Assembly (NCBI GenBank): GCA_015486055.1
Contig: WFSJ01000047.1
Span: 1-64,000, forward strand
Length of the DNA stretch: 64,000 nucleotides
From: Acidobacteriota bacterium
GTDB lineage: Bacteria > Acidobacteriota > Aminicenantia > S016-38
Direction: 5' to 3'
The translations under genes and the position numbers were made by a program. This document shows, piece after piece, positions 8,572-17,803 of this stretch (the stretch's first letter is position 1; each line of letters starts with the position of its first letter). Below the pieces are notes generated by a model. That model saw only the letters and a list, made by a program, of their open reading frames with translations. It was not told the origin of the DNA and searched no databases.

Positions 8572-10263
8572 ATGAAATTAATCAAAAAAGCAGGAATCTT
8601 GGTTATACTGGTAGCTCTATTTTTAGCACCTGGATGTAAAGAGTTGAAATGGAAGGGACATTTTAAGAGAGCCAATCAGTATTTCAATAAGAAGGATTTC
8701 AAAAATGCATCTATTGAGTATGAAAGGACACTTGAATCTAATCCGTCTCTTATGCCTGCTCATTTTTATCTTGCAGCTTCTTATCAGGCACTCTATCGTC
8801 CCTCTCTTGATACTCAATTATTCGAGGATAGGTCTTCAAAAACTGTTTATAAGCTTGCTCTAAAAGAAGGAGTGGAGAAAGAACTTGCTGAAAAGTTAGC
8901 AAAACTCGACACCAAAAATGAGCTTCAAACTTCCTATTATTTGCTGAAAGCTGAATGGTATAAACCTCTTAAAGGAAAAGACCTCAGAGCTGACTTGGGA
9001 TATAAGGCAGATCTTATGAGAATAGGGGAAAATGTTTCCCCAGCAAAGCTTATAGAAATTTACAAGGAAAAGTTCAAAAAATCTCTTGAAGAAGTCAAAA
9101 ATGAACCAGAGCCCAAGGTGGAAGAAACTGAGAAAGAACAGGGTAAAGAAAGCAAGAAAACTAAGGTAACAAAGACAGCAAAGGAAGAAACAGGAAAAGA
9201 AAAGGCAGAAAAGGAAGAGAATAAACAGCCCGAAGAGAAAGAGGTAAAGAGAGAAGATGTTGGATTTGCCCTCAAATACATTGAAAATAGGTTAAGAGCA
9301 ATTGGAGCAATAGAACATTTTACTTATTATATGAATAATGTCACCAGTAAGGAAGAAAAGAGAAAGGTTATACAATCCCTGGCTGAAATATATGATAGAA
9401 AGAACGATTTTAAGAATGCTGAGAAATACTACTTAGAATTCTTTGGGGAAAATCCTTCTGAACCTCAGTATTATTACATCCTTGCCGAATTCTACAATAA
9501 ATATGGGCATTCGGACAAAGCTGAGGAATATTACAAGAAAAGAATTGAAATGGATCCCACTAATCCAGAAGGGTGGCTCTATCTTGCAAATTTCTACTCC
9601 AACCAGGTAAAGATGCTTCCTAAAGAGATGAAAAAGGAAATATTTGACAAGGCAATAGAGCTGATGGATAAATCTATAGAAGCCCATGAAAAAAGAATAG
9701 AACTTATCCCTGAACCAGTAATAAAAGATGGAGTAAAAATAGCATCTGTCCCGCTTGATAAATTGCCTGAGGGGTTAGTTTTCCCGAAAGAAATGAAGGA
9801 TAAGATTAGCTACGACGAAGCTAATAAGACCCTTACTTTCAAAGGGAATATGACAACAGTGGACAAGGATAATCTTTCAAAGCTTTCGCAAGATCCAACA
9901 TACCAAAAAGCTTTAAATCTTCTCTATGAAAGTTCAAACAAGGAAAAAGCGTATTATTATCTTGCTGTTGTATGCTGGGCAAAGAGCTATAACATAAGAA
10001 GGATAATGACTTTAAAGGACAGGGTAAGCACATTAAAAAAAGGTCTAAAAGCCCTTGATAAAGCTCTTGAATTGAACCCGAATTATGCGGCAGCGCATGT
10101 TTACAAGAACCTGATTTACAGAGAATTTGCCAAGACTTATCCTTCTAAGGCTAAGAAAAATTATTATATGAAACTGGCTCAACAGGAAATTGAGAAATAT
10201 AAAGAGATAATTTCCAAAAGAGAAGCTAAAAAGAAGGCTCTTGAAAGCTTAAGCAAGGAGTAA
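8572..10263 (+). CDS. TPR-repeat lipoprotein
   Basis: The 563-aa protein has a lipoprotein signal with lipobox LAPGC. TPR units follow ([22 protein letters not shown], cut here by a Lys/Glu-rich low-complexity stretch at about residues 170-225, then [33 protein letters not shown] and [20 protein letters not shown]). It should be a membrane-anchored periplasmic scaffold, with no catalytic motif. A consensus promoter and AAGGAGG precede ATG 8572. Its TAA shares one base with the ATG of serS (TAATG), so translation of the two is coupled. Confidence 0.85.
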   Translation: MKLIKKAGILVILVALFLAPGCKELKWKGHFKRANQYFNKKDFKNASIEYERTLESNPSLMPAHFYLAASYQALYRPSLDTQLFEDRSSKTVYKLALKEGVEKELAEKLAKLDTKNELQTSYYLLKAEWYKPLKGKDLRADLGYKADLMRIGENVSPAKLIEIYKEKFKKSLEEVKNEPEPKVEETEKEQGKESKKTKVTKTAKEETGKEKAEKEENKQPEEKEVKREDVGFALKYIENRLRAIGAIEHFTYYMNNVTSKEEKRKVIQSLAEIYDRKNDFKNAEKYYLEFFGENPSEPQYYYILAEFYNKYGHSDKAEEYYKKRIEMDPTNPEGWLYLANFYSNQVKMLPKEMKKEIFDKAIELMDKSIEAHEKRIELIPEPVIKDGVKIASVPLDKLPEGLVFPKEMKDKISYDEANKTLTFKGNMTTVDKDNLSKLSQDPTYQKALNLLYESSNKEKAYYYLAVVCWAKSYNIRRIMTLKDRVSTLKKGLKALDKALELNPNYAAAHVYKNLIYREFAKTYPSKAKKNYYMKLAQQEIEKYKEIISKREAKKKALESLSKE

Positions 10264-11543
10264 TGCTCGATAGGGAATTACTTAGAACGAACATTCCTTT
10301 TGTAAACCAAAAGCTAAAGGAAAGAGGATACGAAGATATAGATCTTAATATATTTGTTGAGCTTGATAGGGATAGAAGGAAGTTAATTAAGGAAATTGAG
10401 GAGCTAAGGCGAATAAGAAAGGAAAAATCAAAAGAATACGGGAAACTAAGGTCTAATGGTAAAATTGACGAGGGTTTAAGGGAGAAAACGCGCAAGATTG
10501 GGGAAGATGTAAGGGACAGAGAAATTAAGCTGAAGAAAATAGAACAGAAATTACATGAGTTTATGCTAACTATTCCCAATCTTCCCCACTCTTCTGTCCC
10601 TGTGGGAAAGGATGAAAGAGAAAACCTTGAGGTCAGAAAATGGGACAAACCCCCTGAATTCAATTTTAAACCAATTCCTCACTGGGAAATTGGAAAAAGG
10701 CTAAATCTGTTTGACTTTCCAAAAGCTGCAAAAATAGTAGGAGCAAGATTTGCCCTCTCCTATGGAGACCTGGCAAGAATGGAAAGAGCCTTGGTGAGCT
10801 TTATGATAGAGCTTCACACATCAAAGGGTTACACTGAAGTGTTACCCCCTTTTATAGCCAATGAGGAATCTCTTCTTGGAACAGGCAACTTACCGAAGTT
10901 CAAAGATGAACTATTCAAAATAGAAGGAAAACAATGGTATTTAATACCCACAGCAGAGGTTCCATTAACAAACATATATAGGGACGAGATTCTTAAAGAA
11001 GATGAGCTTCCGAAAAAATTTGTCTCCTATACTCCGTGCTTTAGAGCAGAGGCAGGAGCAGCAGGAAAAGATACAAAAGGACTTATAAGGCTTCACCAAT
11101 TTAACAAAGTAGAACTTATGGTTTACTCAAAACCCGAGGAGTCCTACAAAATTCTGGAACAATTAACCTCCGATGCAGAAGATGTGCTCAAGAAGTTAGA
11201 ACTTCCTTATAGGGTAGTTTCCTTGTGCACAGGAGACCTTGGTTTTTCTTCAGCCAAGACTTACGACATAGAAGTATGGATGCCAAGTTACAATAAATAT
11301 GTTGAAATCTCCTCCTGCTCCAATTTTGAGGCTTTCCAGGCAAGAAGGTCAAGAATAAAGTTTAAAAGGGAGGGAGGGAAAACAGAATTTGTTCACACTC
11401 TCAATGGGTCTGGCCTTGCAATAGGAAGAACTGTGGCTGCAATTATGGAAAACTATCAGAATAGGGACGGGAACATATCTGTGCCCGATGTGCTCAGGCC
11501 CTATATGAATGGAAAAGAGTTTATCGAAGGTGGTAAAATATAG
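10263..11543 (+). CDS. serS: Seryl-tRNA synthetase
   Basis: The 426-aa class II synthetase charges tRNA-Ser. The N-terminal tRNA-binding helical arm (about residues 30-100, Lys/Glu/Arg-rich coiled coil) precedes the catalytic core with motif 2 ([21 protein letters not shown], shortened here to its key residues FRAE) and motif 3 ([20 protein letters not shown]), plus [10 protein letters not shown]. Length is normal. The start overlaps the stop of the TPR lipoprotein by one base and the gene ends four bases before tRNA-Ser(UGA), so enzyme and substrate tRNA are likely on one transcript. Confidence 0.97.
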   Translation: MLDRELLRTNIPFVNQKLKERGYEDIDLNIFVELDRDRRKLIKEIEELRRIRKEKSKEYGKLRSNGKIDEGLREKTRKIGEDVRDREIKLKKIEQKLHEFMLTIPNLPHSSVPVGKDERENLEVRKWDKPPEFNFKPIPHWEIGKRLNLFDFPKAAKIVGARFALSYGDLARMERALVSFMIELHTSKGYTEVLPPFIANEESLLGTGNLPKFKDELFKIEGKQWYLIPTAEVPLTNIYRDEILKEDELPKKFVSYTPCFRAEAGAAGKDTKGLIRLHQFNKVELMVYSKPEESYKILEQLTSDAEDVLKKLELPYRVVSLCTGDLGFSSAKTYDIEVWMPSYNKYVEISSCSNFEAFQARRSRIKFKREGGKTEFVHTLNGSGLAIGRTVAAIMENYQNRDGNISVPDVLRPYMNGKEFIEGGKI

Positions 11544-11547
11544 GAGT

Positions 11548-11636
11548 GGAGGGATGGCCGAGCGGTTGAAGGCGGCGGTTTTGAAAACCGCTTTCCGGCG
11601 GAAGTCGGAACGGGGGTTCAAATCCCTCTCCCTCCG
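11548..11636 (+). tRNA. tRNA-Ser (anticodon UGA)
   Basis: The 89-nt gene has acceptor stem GGAGGGA/TCCCTCC, anticodon stem GCGGT/ACCGC with loop TTTGAAA (anticodon TGA), the long variable arm typical of serine tRNAs and a GGTTCAAAT T-loop. CCA is not encoded. It starts four bases after the serS stop codon. Confidence 0.96.
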
Positions 11637-11655
11637 CATTTAGACGGTTGGACAA

Positions 11656-13017
11656 ATGCAAATTGAAAACATTGCTTTCTTCTTGAGAGATTTTTTAAAG
11701 AAGCCCAAGACTGGAAGATTGATAATAGATAAAGACAGAATAAGAAGGGAATATTATTTTAAGGATTCAAGGCTGATCTATTCTATTTCTAATGCTCCGG
11801 AAGAAAAATTTGGGGTTTTTGTGAAGAAATATGGAATACATCTTCAGGAAAATGTGGAAAAAATGCTCAAGAATCAATATAAATCAAAAATAGGGAAAAG
11901 ACTTGTTGAGCTTGGCTTTATTGACGAAAAACTTCTGAAAGAAATTCTCGTCTATCAGACCAAAGAGATATTTATTTCCTCAATTAACATCTTTAACATT
12001 GATTATAAATGGGAAAAAGGCAAGGAAACTCCAAATCAATCATTTTTTGCTGACCTTAATCTTCTTCCTATCTTGCTGGAGGGTCTGAGAAGAATTAACA
12101 ACTACGATGAGTTAAAATATCTGGTTAGAGGTGAGCCTGAAGTTCCTGTTAGTTTTGATTCCAATCTTCTTAAGCTTCTGAGCGAGAAGGAATATGGGAT
12201 ATTTGTCAAGCTGAGATCAGGAGAAAAGATAAATCCAGAGGAATTCGGTCTTGTTCCCAATAAATTCAACAAAATCTTATTTATTTTTCTTTGTTTGGGA
12301 TTAATAAAAGTAAAAAAAGTGAGGGATGAACTCGCAGAGCTAAAGGAGTTTTATGATAGGCTGGGAATTATGGACTATTGGGAATTACTGGGGATTCCCG
12401 AAAACGCCAATACTGAAATGATAAAAGACTCTTATTTCTCCCTCTCAAAGAAATTTCATCCTGACAAATTCAGCTCTTACGGCGAGAGAGAAAAGGAAAT
12501 GGCTTCTAAAGTATTTACAGAAATTACAAAGGCATACGAAATTCTTACTAATCCTTCGAAGAAAAGAGAATACAAGAAAGAACCAAGAAAAACTCTTGAA
12601 AGAGGGCCAAAGAGAAAGGAAAAAATTTCTCCCGAGGATAGATTTAAAGAGGGAAGAGCTATGTATGCCAGAAAAAGATACAGGGAAGCTGCGTATCTAT
12701 TCGATCTTGCTGTTAGGGCAGAACCTGAAAACTACAATTATGTTTATTGGCTGGGAGTTGTCCTCTCTAAACTTCCTGAAAAGGAAAAGGAAGCTGAAAG
12801 GGTCTTATTGAAAGCTGCAGAACTTTCCCCCTGGGACCCTCAACCCTATGTTGTTTTGGCTACCATGTTAGCTAAAAGAGGATTAAGGACCAAAGCCCTA
12901 TCAATGGTTGAAAAAGCCCTGATCACTGACCCAGAGCATCCTATCGCTCTGAAGCTAAAGGAGAAACTTGGGGGAAAGGTAAAGAAAAAAGGATTCCTTA
13001 GCTTCTTTAAGAAATAA
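11656..13017 (+). CDS. DUF4388-like / J-domain / TPR fusion protein
   Basis: The 453-aa cytoplasmic protein has three parts. Residues 1-125 resemble the DUF4388 (PATAN-like) regulatory domain, with KKPKTGRLIIDKD and IGKRLVELGFIDEKLLKEIL. Residues about 238-305 are a J-domain (DYWELLGIPENANTEMIKD, the diagnostic KFHPDKF, ITKAYEILTNPSKKREYK). From residue 320 there are TPRs (FKEGRAMYARKRYREAAYLFDL and LSPWDPQPYVVLATMLAKRG). An intact HPD means it could stimulate DnaK. This architecture is common in Acidobacteriota and Deltaproteobacteria. It follows tRNA-Ser by 19 bases with no clear SD. Confidence 0.85.
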   Translation: MQIENIAFFLRDFLKKPKTGRLIIDKDRIRREYYFKDSRLIYSISNAPEEKFGVFVKKYGIHLQENVEKMLKNQYKSKIGKRLVELGFIDEKLLKEILVYQTKEIFISSINIFNIDYKWEKGKETPNQSFFADLNLLPILLEGLRRINNYDELKYLVRGEPEVPVSFDSNLLKLLSEKEYGIFVKLRSGEKINPEEFGLVPNKFNKILFIFLCLGLIKVKKVRDELAELKEFYDRLGIMDYWELLGIPENANTEMIKDSYFSLSKKFHPDKFSSYGEREKEMASKVFTEITKAYEILTNPSKKREYKKEPRKTLERGPKRKEKISPEDRFKEGRAMYARKRYREAAYLFDLAVRAEPENYNYVYWLGVVLSKLPEKEKEAERVLLKAAELSPWDPQPYVVLATMLAKRGLRTKALSMVEKALITDPEHPIALKLKEKLGGKVKKKGFLSFFKK

Positions 13018-13033
13018 ATTAATGGGAAAGACA

Positions 13034-14155
13034 CTAAAGAATCAGATATTTATGCTTCCCGATGGCTTCAATTGCATCCTGAATCTCTGAAAAAGGACTG
13101 AGGTGATAAAGAATTCTTTTGTGGGAAATTATTTCAGCCTCTGAGCTCTTCCATACAGAAAGGACGGAATCTTTATTTTCGGAGTAGACGATTAGAATTT
13201 TATCGTCAATCTCGCTTTCGCTTTCTATTTCCTTTATGCAGAAAACAGGAGAAAAAGGAGGGTCCAGGCTACAATTAGCAAGGAACAGACATTCTTCTCC
13301 TTTTACAATTTTTTCATTTTCTTTTGAGAGAAATTTACTCAGCTCTTCCATTTTCCTGTTTGAAAAGACTTTCAGATTTTCCTCTGAAATTTCTATCTCC
13401 ATACTTCTTATCATCCTGATAATTTCATCTCCCTTGCCTTTTCTTACATAAATAATCCTCGGCCAAAGGGGAAAGGGCAGATTTATTATTTCAGCAAGGA
13501 ATTCTTCCGAGAGTGTCTCTATATAGAAAGAAATCGGACAATTTTCCGGCTGAGTAATTTCAGCCTTTAATTGATTCTCTATTTTCAACGGGATGAAAGA
13601 AACAAAGGAGGGGAAACCTATTTCTGCTAATGCCCTTGCAATCTCCATTGGAAAATGAAAAGGGAACTTTTCCTTTATAATTATTACAGGTGAAAAAAGC
13701 AGAAGGGAGGCAGAAACGAATTTCGTGAGCCAGGAAAAAGGTGGAAAGAAGGAAGGATGAATTATCAGAGGTTCTTTTCTGAATAAAGACAGAAACTCCA
13801 GGTTACCTCCTCTATGGAAAGCTGAAATCTGGGGACGGTAATGTAAGGAAGCCTTTAATATCTCCATAGCAAAATCCATATCATATTTCACTGCATCAAT
13901 TGGAATTCCTGTTTCCTTGTGAGTGATTTTTTCAATGTTTTCCCTTCTTTCCTCAATGTTTTCCCTTAATTTTACAAAGAGGTCTGAAATCTCTTCTTTT
14001 TTCCGGAGAGACAAAAGACTTTTCCCTTCTTTTGCTGTTCCAAATGCTTCCTTAATGATCTTTCTTGAGCCATAGTAAATCTTTCCCCTTGCCCCCTCTG
14101 AACAATCCTGGGTTTCAACAAATTTTCCCTTAATGATAGGTTTTATTTCATTCAT
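13034..14155 (-). CDS. Degenerate aldehyde-dehydrogenase-like protein
   Basis: About 373 aa, against about 480-500 for active family members. The N-terminal helices match the ALDH start (AFGTAKEGKSLLSLRKKEEI, then KETGIPIDAVKYDM, like the family KExGKPxxxA). A C-terminal stretch LDPPFSPVFCIKEI matches the family's FGPVLxV segment. The cofactor loop and the catalytic Cys (GQxC) and Glu motifs between them are not recognisable. It is probably a pseudoenzyme or strongly diverged acyl-CoA-reductase-like protein. ATG 14155 overlaps the end of pfkA by eight bases; a TTG at 14167 is an alternative start. Confidence 0.55.
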   Translation of the reverse strand: MNEIKPIIKGKFVETQDCSEGARGKIYYGSRKIIKEAFGTAKEGKSLLSLRKKEEISDLFVKLRENIEERRENIEKITHKETGIPIDAVKYDMDFAMEILKASLHYRPQISAFHRGGNLEFLSLFRKEPLIIHPSFFPPFSWLTKFVSASLLLFSPVIIIKEKFPFHFPMEIARALAEIGFPSFVSFIPLKIENQLKAEITQPENCPISFYIETLSEEFLAEIINLPFPLWPRIIYVRKGKGDEIIRMIRSMEIEISEENLKVFSNRKMEELSKFLSKENEKIVKGEECLFLANCSLDPPFSPVFCIKEIESESEIDDKILIVYSENKDSVLSVWKSSEAEIISHKRILYHLSPFSEIQDAIEAIGKHKYLIL

Positions 14156-15218
14156 CTCCAAAACCAATTCCTATTGCCTTCGCTGCAAGGACATAATCCG
14201 AATCCGGTGAAACTCTCCTTAGATTGTCCACAGCTTCTTTAAGCTCAACAAGCTTAATTTTATTCCCCTTCAATGCAACCATTTTTCCATAATCTTTTTC
14301 TGCCGCCGCTTTTACAGCAAAATATCCAAACCTTGTGGCAAGGAGCCTATCAAATGGGGAAGGAGAGCCCCCTCTCTGGAGATGCCCCAGAATTGTATAT
14401 CTGCTTTCAAGCCCAACTATCTCCTCAAGCTTATCGGCAACCACTCTTCCAATTCCACCCAATCTAATTGGTTCCGTGGGATCCTTAACCTTCCTCATTA
14501 TTACCTGTTTTCCGCCCTCAAGCCTTGCTCCCTCTGAAACAATTACGAGACTGAATCTTTTCCCTTTTCTCTCTCTTTCCTTTATTACTTTAGCTGCATT
14601 TTCAAATGTAAATGGTATCTCCGGGATAAGGATAAGGTCAGCTCCTCCCGCGAGTCCTGCCTCAAGGGCAATCCATCCAGCATTCCTGCCCATAACTTCA
14701 AGAACCATTATCCTGTGATGACTCTCTGCGGTGGAATGGAGTCTGTCAAGGGCATCGGTTGCCACATAAAGAGCTGAGTCAAAGCCAAATGTCTGGTCTG
14801 TTCCACCGAGATCATTGTCTATCGTTTTTGGAATTCCTATAACCTTTACCCCCTTCTCCAAAAAACTCAATCCTATAGCCTGAGTTCCGTCTCCTCCAAC
14901 TGTTATGAGAACATCAATTTTATGATGGACAAGTGTCTCTATGGCTCTGTCCGAAAGGTCCTTTGTTCCCTTATCGGTAAGATATTTAAAAGGATTATGC
15001 CTGTTGGAAGTCCCGAGTATCGTTCCTCCCTTTGGTAGAAGACCGACGGCATCTTCCAAGGAAAGCTCCTTTGACATATCTTCAACAAGTCCTTTAAAGC
15101 CGTCAAGGAAACCTATCACCTCAAATCCATATTTCACCAGGGCTGTTTTAACCACAGCCCTTATCACTGCATTAAGACCGGGACAATCCCCTCCCCCTGT
15201 TAACAATCCTATTTTCAT
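14148..15218 (-). CDS. pfkA: 6-phosphofructokinase (group A, G/K donor-site variant)
   Basis: About 356 aa. It phosphorylates fructose 6-phosphate. Motifs are GLLTGGGDCPGLNAVIR, VGGDGTQ, IPKTIDNDLGGTDQTFGFD, the catalytic TIDND and MGRNAGWIALEAG. The residue after GGD is Gly, as in ATP-dependent enzymes, while the Lys in PKTIDND is shared with PPi-dependent and some ATP-dependent long-clade enzymes, so ATP is likelier but PPi is not excluded. The ATG at 15218 follows TATAAT by six bases without an SD. It is co-transcribed with the degenerate ALDH-like gene. Confidence 0.93.
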   Translation of the reverse strand: MKIGLLTGGGDCPGLNAVIRAVVKTALVKYGFEVIGFLDGFKGLVEDMSKELSLEDAVGLLPKGGTILGTSNRHNPFKYLTDKGTKDLSDRAIETLVHHKIDVLITVGGDGTQAIGLSFLEKGVKVIGIPKTIDNDLGGTDQTFGFDSALYVATDALDRLHSTAESHHRIMVLEVMGRNAGWIALEAGLAGGADLILIPEIPFTFENAAKVIKERERKGKRFSLVIVSEGARLEGGKQVIMRKVKDPTEPIRLGGIGRVVADKLEEIVGLESRYTILGHLQRGGSPSPFDRLLATRFGYFAVKAAAEKDYGKMVALKGNKIKLVELKEAVDNLRRVSPDSDYVLAAKAIGIGFGDE

Positions 15219-15224
15219 ACTTAT

Positions 15225-15252
15225 ATTATAGAGCATAATGAATCATTTCCAA
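15225..15252 (-). promoter_or_regulatory. Promoter of pfkA (leaderless)
   Basis: On the minus strand TTGGAA (15247-15252), a 16-base spacer and a perfect TATAAT (15225-15230). Six bases separate the -10 from ATG 15218, placing +1 at the start codon. Its -35 lies back to back with that of the divergent M20 gene. Confidence 0.7.
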
Positions 15253-15254
15253 CT

Positions 15255-15283
15255 TTGCCTTTCTCTTTTTTTTGTAGTAAAAT
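15255..15283 (+). promoter_or_regulatory. Promoter of the M20 peptidase gene
   Basis: TTGCCT (15255-15260), 17-base spacer, TAAAAT (15278-15283). The transcript would start near 15290 and carry AAAGGAGG before ATG 15312. Confidence 0.6.
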
Positions 15284-15311
15284 TTAGTTTACATAAAAAA
15301 GGAGGCGAGTC

Positions 15312-16553
15312 ATGGAATCTTTACAGAAGATCCTCAAAAGGATAGAAAACCTTAAGGAGCAAGCAATTGAATTGGAGAGGACGCTTACCTCTTTTAAGGC
15401 CATGGGTCCAGAAAACGGAGGTGACGGAGAAAACAAGAAGGCTGATTTCCTAAAAGAAAAACTAAAAGAAATAGGATTTTATGAGGTAAAGGAGATAAAA
15501 GCTCCGGATAACAGGGTAACTGCAGGATACAGGCCTAATATTGTGGGGATTTATCCCGGTGAAAGACACGAAAGAAAAATCTGGATAATGACCCACATGG
15601 ATGTCGTTCCCACAGGTGACCTTTCCCTCTGGAAGTCCGACCCATGGAAGGTCTGGCTCGATGACGAGGGAAAAATATATGGAAGAGGAGTTGAGGATAA
15701 TCAGCAGGATATGGTCTCTTCCTTGCTGGCAATACAGGCCTTTGCAATGGAAGCTGTAAAACCCAAATACGATGTTGGACTTGTCTTTGTAGCTGATGAG
15801 GAGACAGGAAGTGATTACGGAATAAAATATGTCCTCAACACAAGAAAAAATATTTTCTCAAAGGATGATCTTATAATTGTTCCTGATGGGGGAAACAAGG
15901 ATGGAACTGAAATAGAAGTGGCAGAAAAGGGAATTCTGTGGATAAAATTCGCTGTTAAAGGAAAACAAACCCACGGTTCAACTCCTGAGAGGGGTATAAA
16001 TGCGCATAAGGCTGGAGCAAATCTTATTGTGCGCCTTGAGGAACTTTACAAATCATTTGCTCATTCAGATCCCCTGTTTGAGCCTCCAATCTCCACATTT
16101 GAACCGACAAAAAAGGAGGCTAATGTTCCAAATGTAAACACGATACCCGGAGAGGATGTCTTTTATTACGACTGCAGAATAATGCCTGAGTATCCTTTAG
16201 AGAAAGTAAAAGATGCTGTAAAGAAGATAGCTTCAGAGGTGGAAAATGACTTCGGAGTGAAAGTTGAAATTTCATATCCCCAGGAGGCAGAGGCTGCCCC
16301 TCCAACCCCGGCAGATGCCGCTGTTGTTAAGGCAATCCAAGAGGCAGTAAAAGAACTCAGAGCTCTTGAAGCAAAACCAGTTGGCATAGGAGGAGGAACA
16401 GTTGCTGCCCATTTCAGGGAAGCAGGATTTTATGCTGCTGTCTGGGCAACAATGGACGAAACCATGCATTCCCCTAATGAATATGCCTGGATTAAAAACA
16501 TAATAGAGGATGCGAAGGTTTTTGCCTATGTAATGGGAATGGTGAAATTTTAA
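15312..16553 (+). CDS. M20-family metallopeptidase (DapE/ArgE/dipeptidase type)
   Basis: The 413-aa zinc hydrolase has the M20 signatures: THMDVVPTGD (first metal His and Asp), GRGVEDNQQD (bridging Asp), VADEETGSD (general-base Glu and metal Glu), KGKQTHGSTPERGINA in the dimerisation domain and TMDETMHSPNEY (last metal His). It hydrolyses an amide or peptide bond; substrate could be an N-acylated amino acid, succinyl-diaminopimelate or a dipeptide, and the sequence does not decide. It has its own promoter and a strong SD. Its stop overlaps the convergent pseudopilin gene by four bases. Confidence 0.88.
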   Translation: MESLQKILKRIENLKEQAIELERTLTSFKAMGPENGGDGENKKADFLKEKLKEIGFYEVKEIKAPDNRVTAGYRPNIVGIYPGERHERKIWIMTHMDVVPTGDLSLWKSDPWKVWLDDEGKIYGRGVEDNQQDMVSSLLAIQAFAMEAVKPKYDVGLVFVADEETGSDYGIKYVLNTRKNIFSKDDLIIVPDGGNKDGTEIEVAEKGILWIKFAVKGKQTHGSTPERGINAHKAGANLIVRLEELYKSFAHSDPLFEPPISTFEPTKKEANVPNVNTIPGEDVFYYDCRIMPEYPLEKVKDAVKKIASEVENDFGVKVEISYPQEAEAAPPTPADAAVVKAIQEAVKELRALEAKPVGIGGGTVAAHFREAGFYAAVWATMDETMHSPNEYAWIKNIIEDAKVFAYVMGMVKF

Positions 16554-17803
16554 TCGCAAATCTCTGTATTCTGACCTGAGTTGGTTATCACAGTAAAGGG
16601 ACCCTTTTTAATACAAGTTACCTTTAAAGGGTCTGGGTCTGTTTTGAAATATCCATCATCAGTGTCAAGCTTTAAATCAACAGATTCCTCCTTCTTTCCG
16701 AACCTATTATATATCCAAAGTTTCATTCTTACCCCCTGGTCGGTGGATGGATCACAAGAAGAATCCCATTCAAGGGAGCTTGTTACCCTGGCATATATCT
16801 TAGTTTTCAGCACAAAATGGTCACAATGTGAATCCGAGCCATCGATCATTTCTGCAGCAGCAGGCCACTGGAAATGAACTTCTCCCTGAGATGGCGGAAT
16901 AGGGAAAGAAACTATCTGATAAGAATACAGCCTTTTGGGGGCATTTGTATCCTCATAAGCATGAAAACTGTCCTTTTCGTCTGTGCTCCCTGGTTTTCTG
17001 TAGAACCTGTAATTATAAAAATCGCATCCTGAATCCCCGGGTAATTTCATATTCACAAAAGCAACAACAGGCCTTTTTCCCATTGGTATAGATGTGAGTT
17101 CAGAAGGGTCAAGGGAAGTTACTGTTCTCTGTTCAAATCCTGATGTTGACGCATAAGGAAGGAAGGGATAAAATATTTCGTATTCAACAGTTTTTACGCT
17201 GAAATGCTTTCCCACGGCAATTGAAACCTTAGCTGAGGAGGGAATGTAATAATAGTCCTGAGAATCTACAGTAACTTTCTTAACACTTATACTTTTTCCT
17301 TCTATGTCATCTGAAGTCCCCAGAGTCCCGTCTTTGCCCATTGAAACTATTTTCCAGCTTGAGGAATCAGCAACAATCTGGTAGGGATTGCCATAAGGAT
17401 CAAGGATATCTGTCCCATTCCATCTTTTAGGTTTAAAATAAGGCCCTCTCCATCCTACGATACCAACTCTATCTTCCTGGTAATTAGAGCCACTTCCTCC
17501 TTCATCTTCATTAGTAAATATAGGGTAAACCTCCTGAGCTGGTTGAGAACCCTTAACTACAAGGTCAGAAAGATTCACAGGAAGACATCCCATATCACCA
17601 TGATAGGCGAATTCGCTCATTCCATTTCCCATAGAGGCCTTATACATAGCAGTTATTTCCTCTTTAGCATCAACCTTCTTATTCGTTTCCTCTGTTGTGA
17701 AAAGATAGGGCAAAATTAAAGCTGCAGCTATAATTAAAATAGCTATTGTTATTATGAGACCTATAAGGGTTATCCCTTTTTTACTGGCAACTTCCTTTTT
17801 CAT
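16550..17803 (-). CDS. Long GspG-like minor pseudopilin lacking Glu5
   Basis: About 417 aa from ATG 17803. The prepilin leader MKKEVASKKG is followed by ITLIGLIITIAILIIAAALI. Position 5 after the cleavage Gly is Gly instead of the near-universal Glu, as seen in tip pseudopilins such as GspK. A GspG-like globular part follows (GWRGPYFKPKRW, LDPYGNPYQI, SMGKDGTLGTSDD), then about 230 extra beta-rich residues of unknown fold. Upstream in-frame starts lie inside the previous gene and lack a prepilin leader. It overlaps the upstream pseudopilin by 23 bases and ends the cluster. Confidence 0.8.
   Translation of the reverse strand: MKKEVASKKGITLIGLIITIAILIIAAALILPYLFTTEETNKKVDAKEEITAMYKASMGNGMSEFAYHGDMGCLPVNLSDLVVKGSQPAQEVYPIFTNEDEGGSGSNYQEDRVGIVGWRGPYFKPKRWNGTDILDPYGNPYQIVADSSSWKIVSMGKDGTLGTSDDIEGKSISVKKVTVDSQDYYYIPSSAKVSIAVGKHFSVKTVEYEIFYPFLPYASTSGFEQRTVTSLDPSELTSIPMGKRPVVAFVNMKLPGDSGCDFYNYRFYRKPGSTDEKDSFHAYEDTNAPKRLYSYQIVSFPIPPSQGEVHFQWPAAAEMIDGSDSHCDHFVLKTKIYARVTSSLEWDSSCDPSTDQGVRMKLWIYNRFGKKEESVDLKLDTDDGYFKTDPDPLKVTCIKKGPFTVITNSGQNTEICD

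Noticed and set aside
9100..9250. Lys/Glu-rich low-complexity stretch in the TPR lipoprotein as a separate repeat element
   Set aside because: It is an in-frame charged linker with irregular codons, not a DNA repeat.
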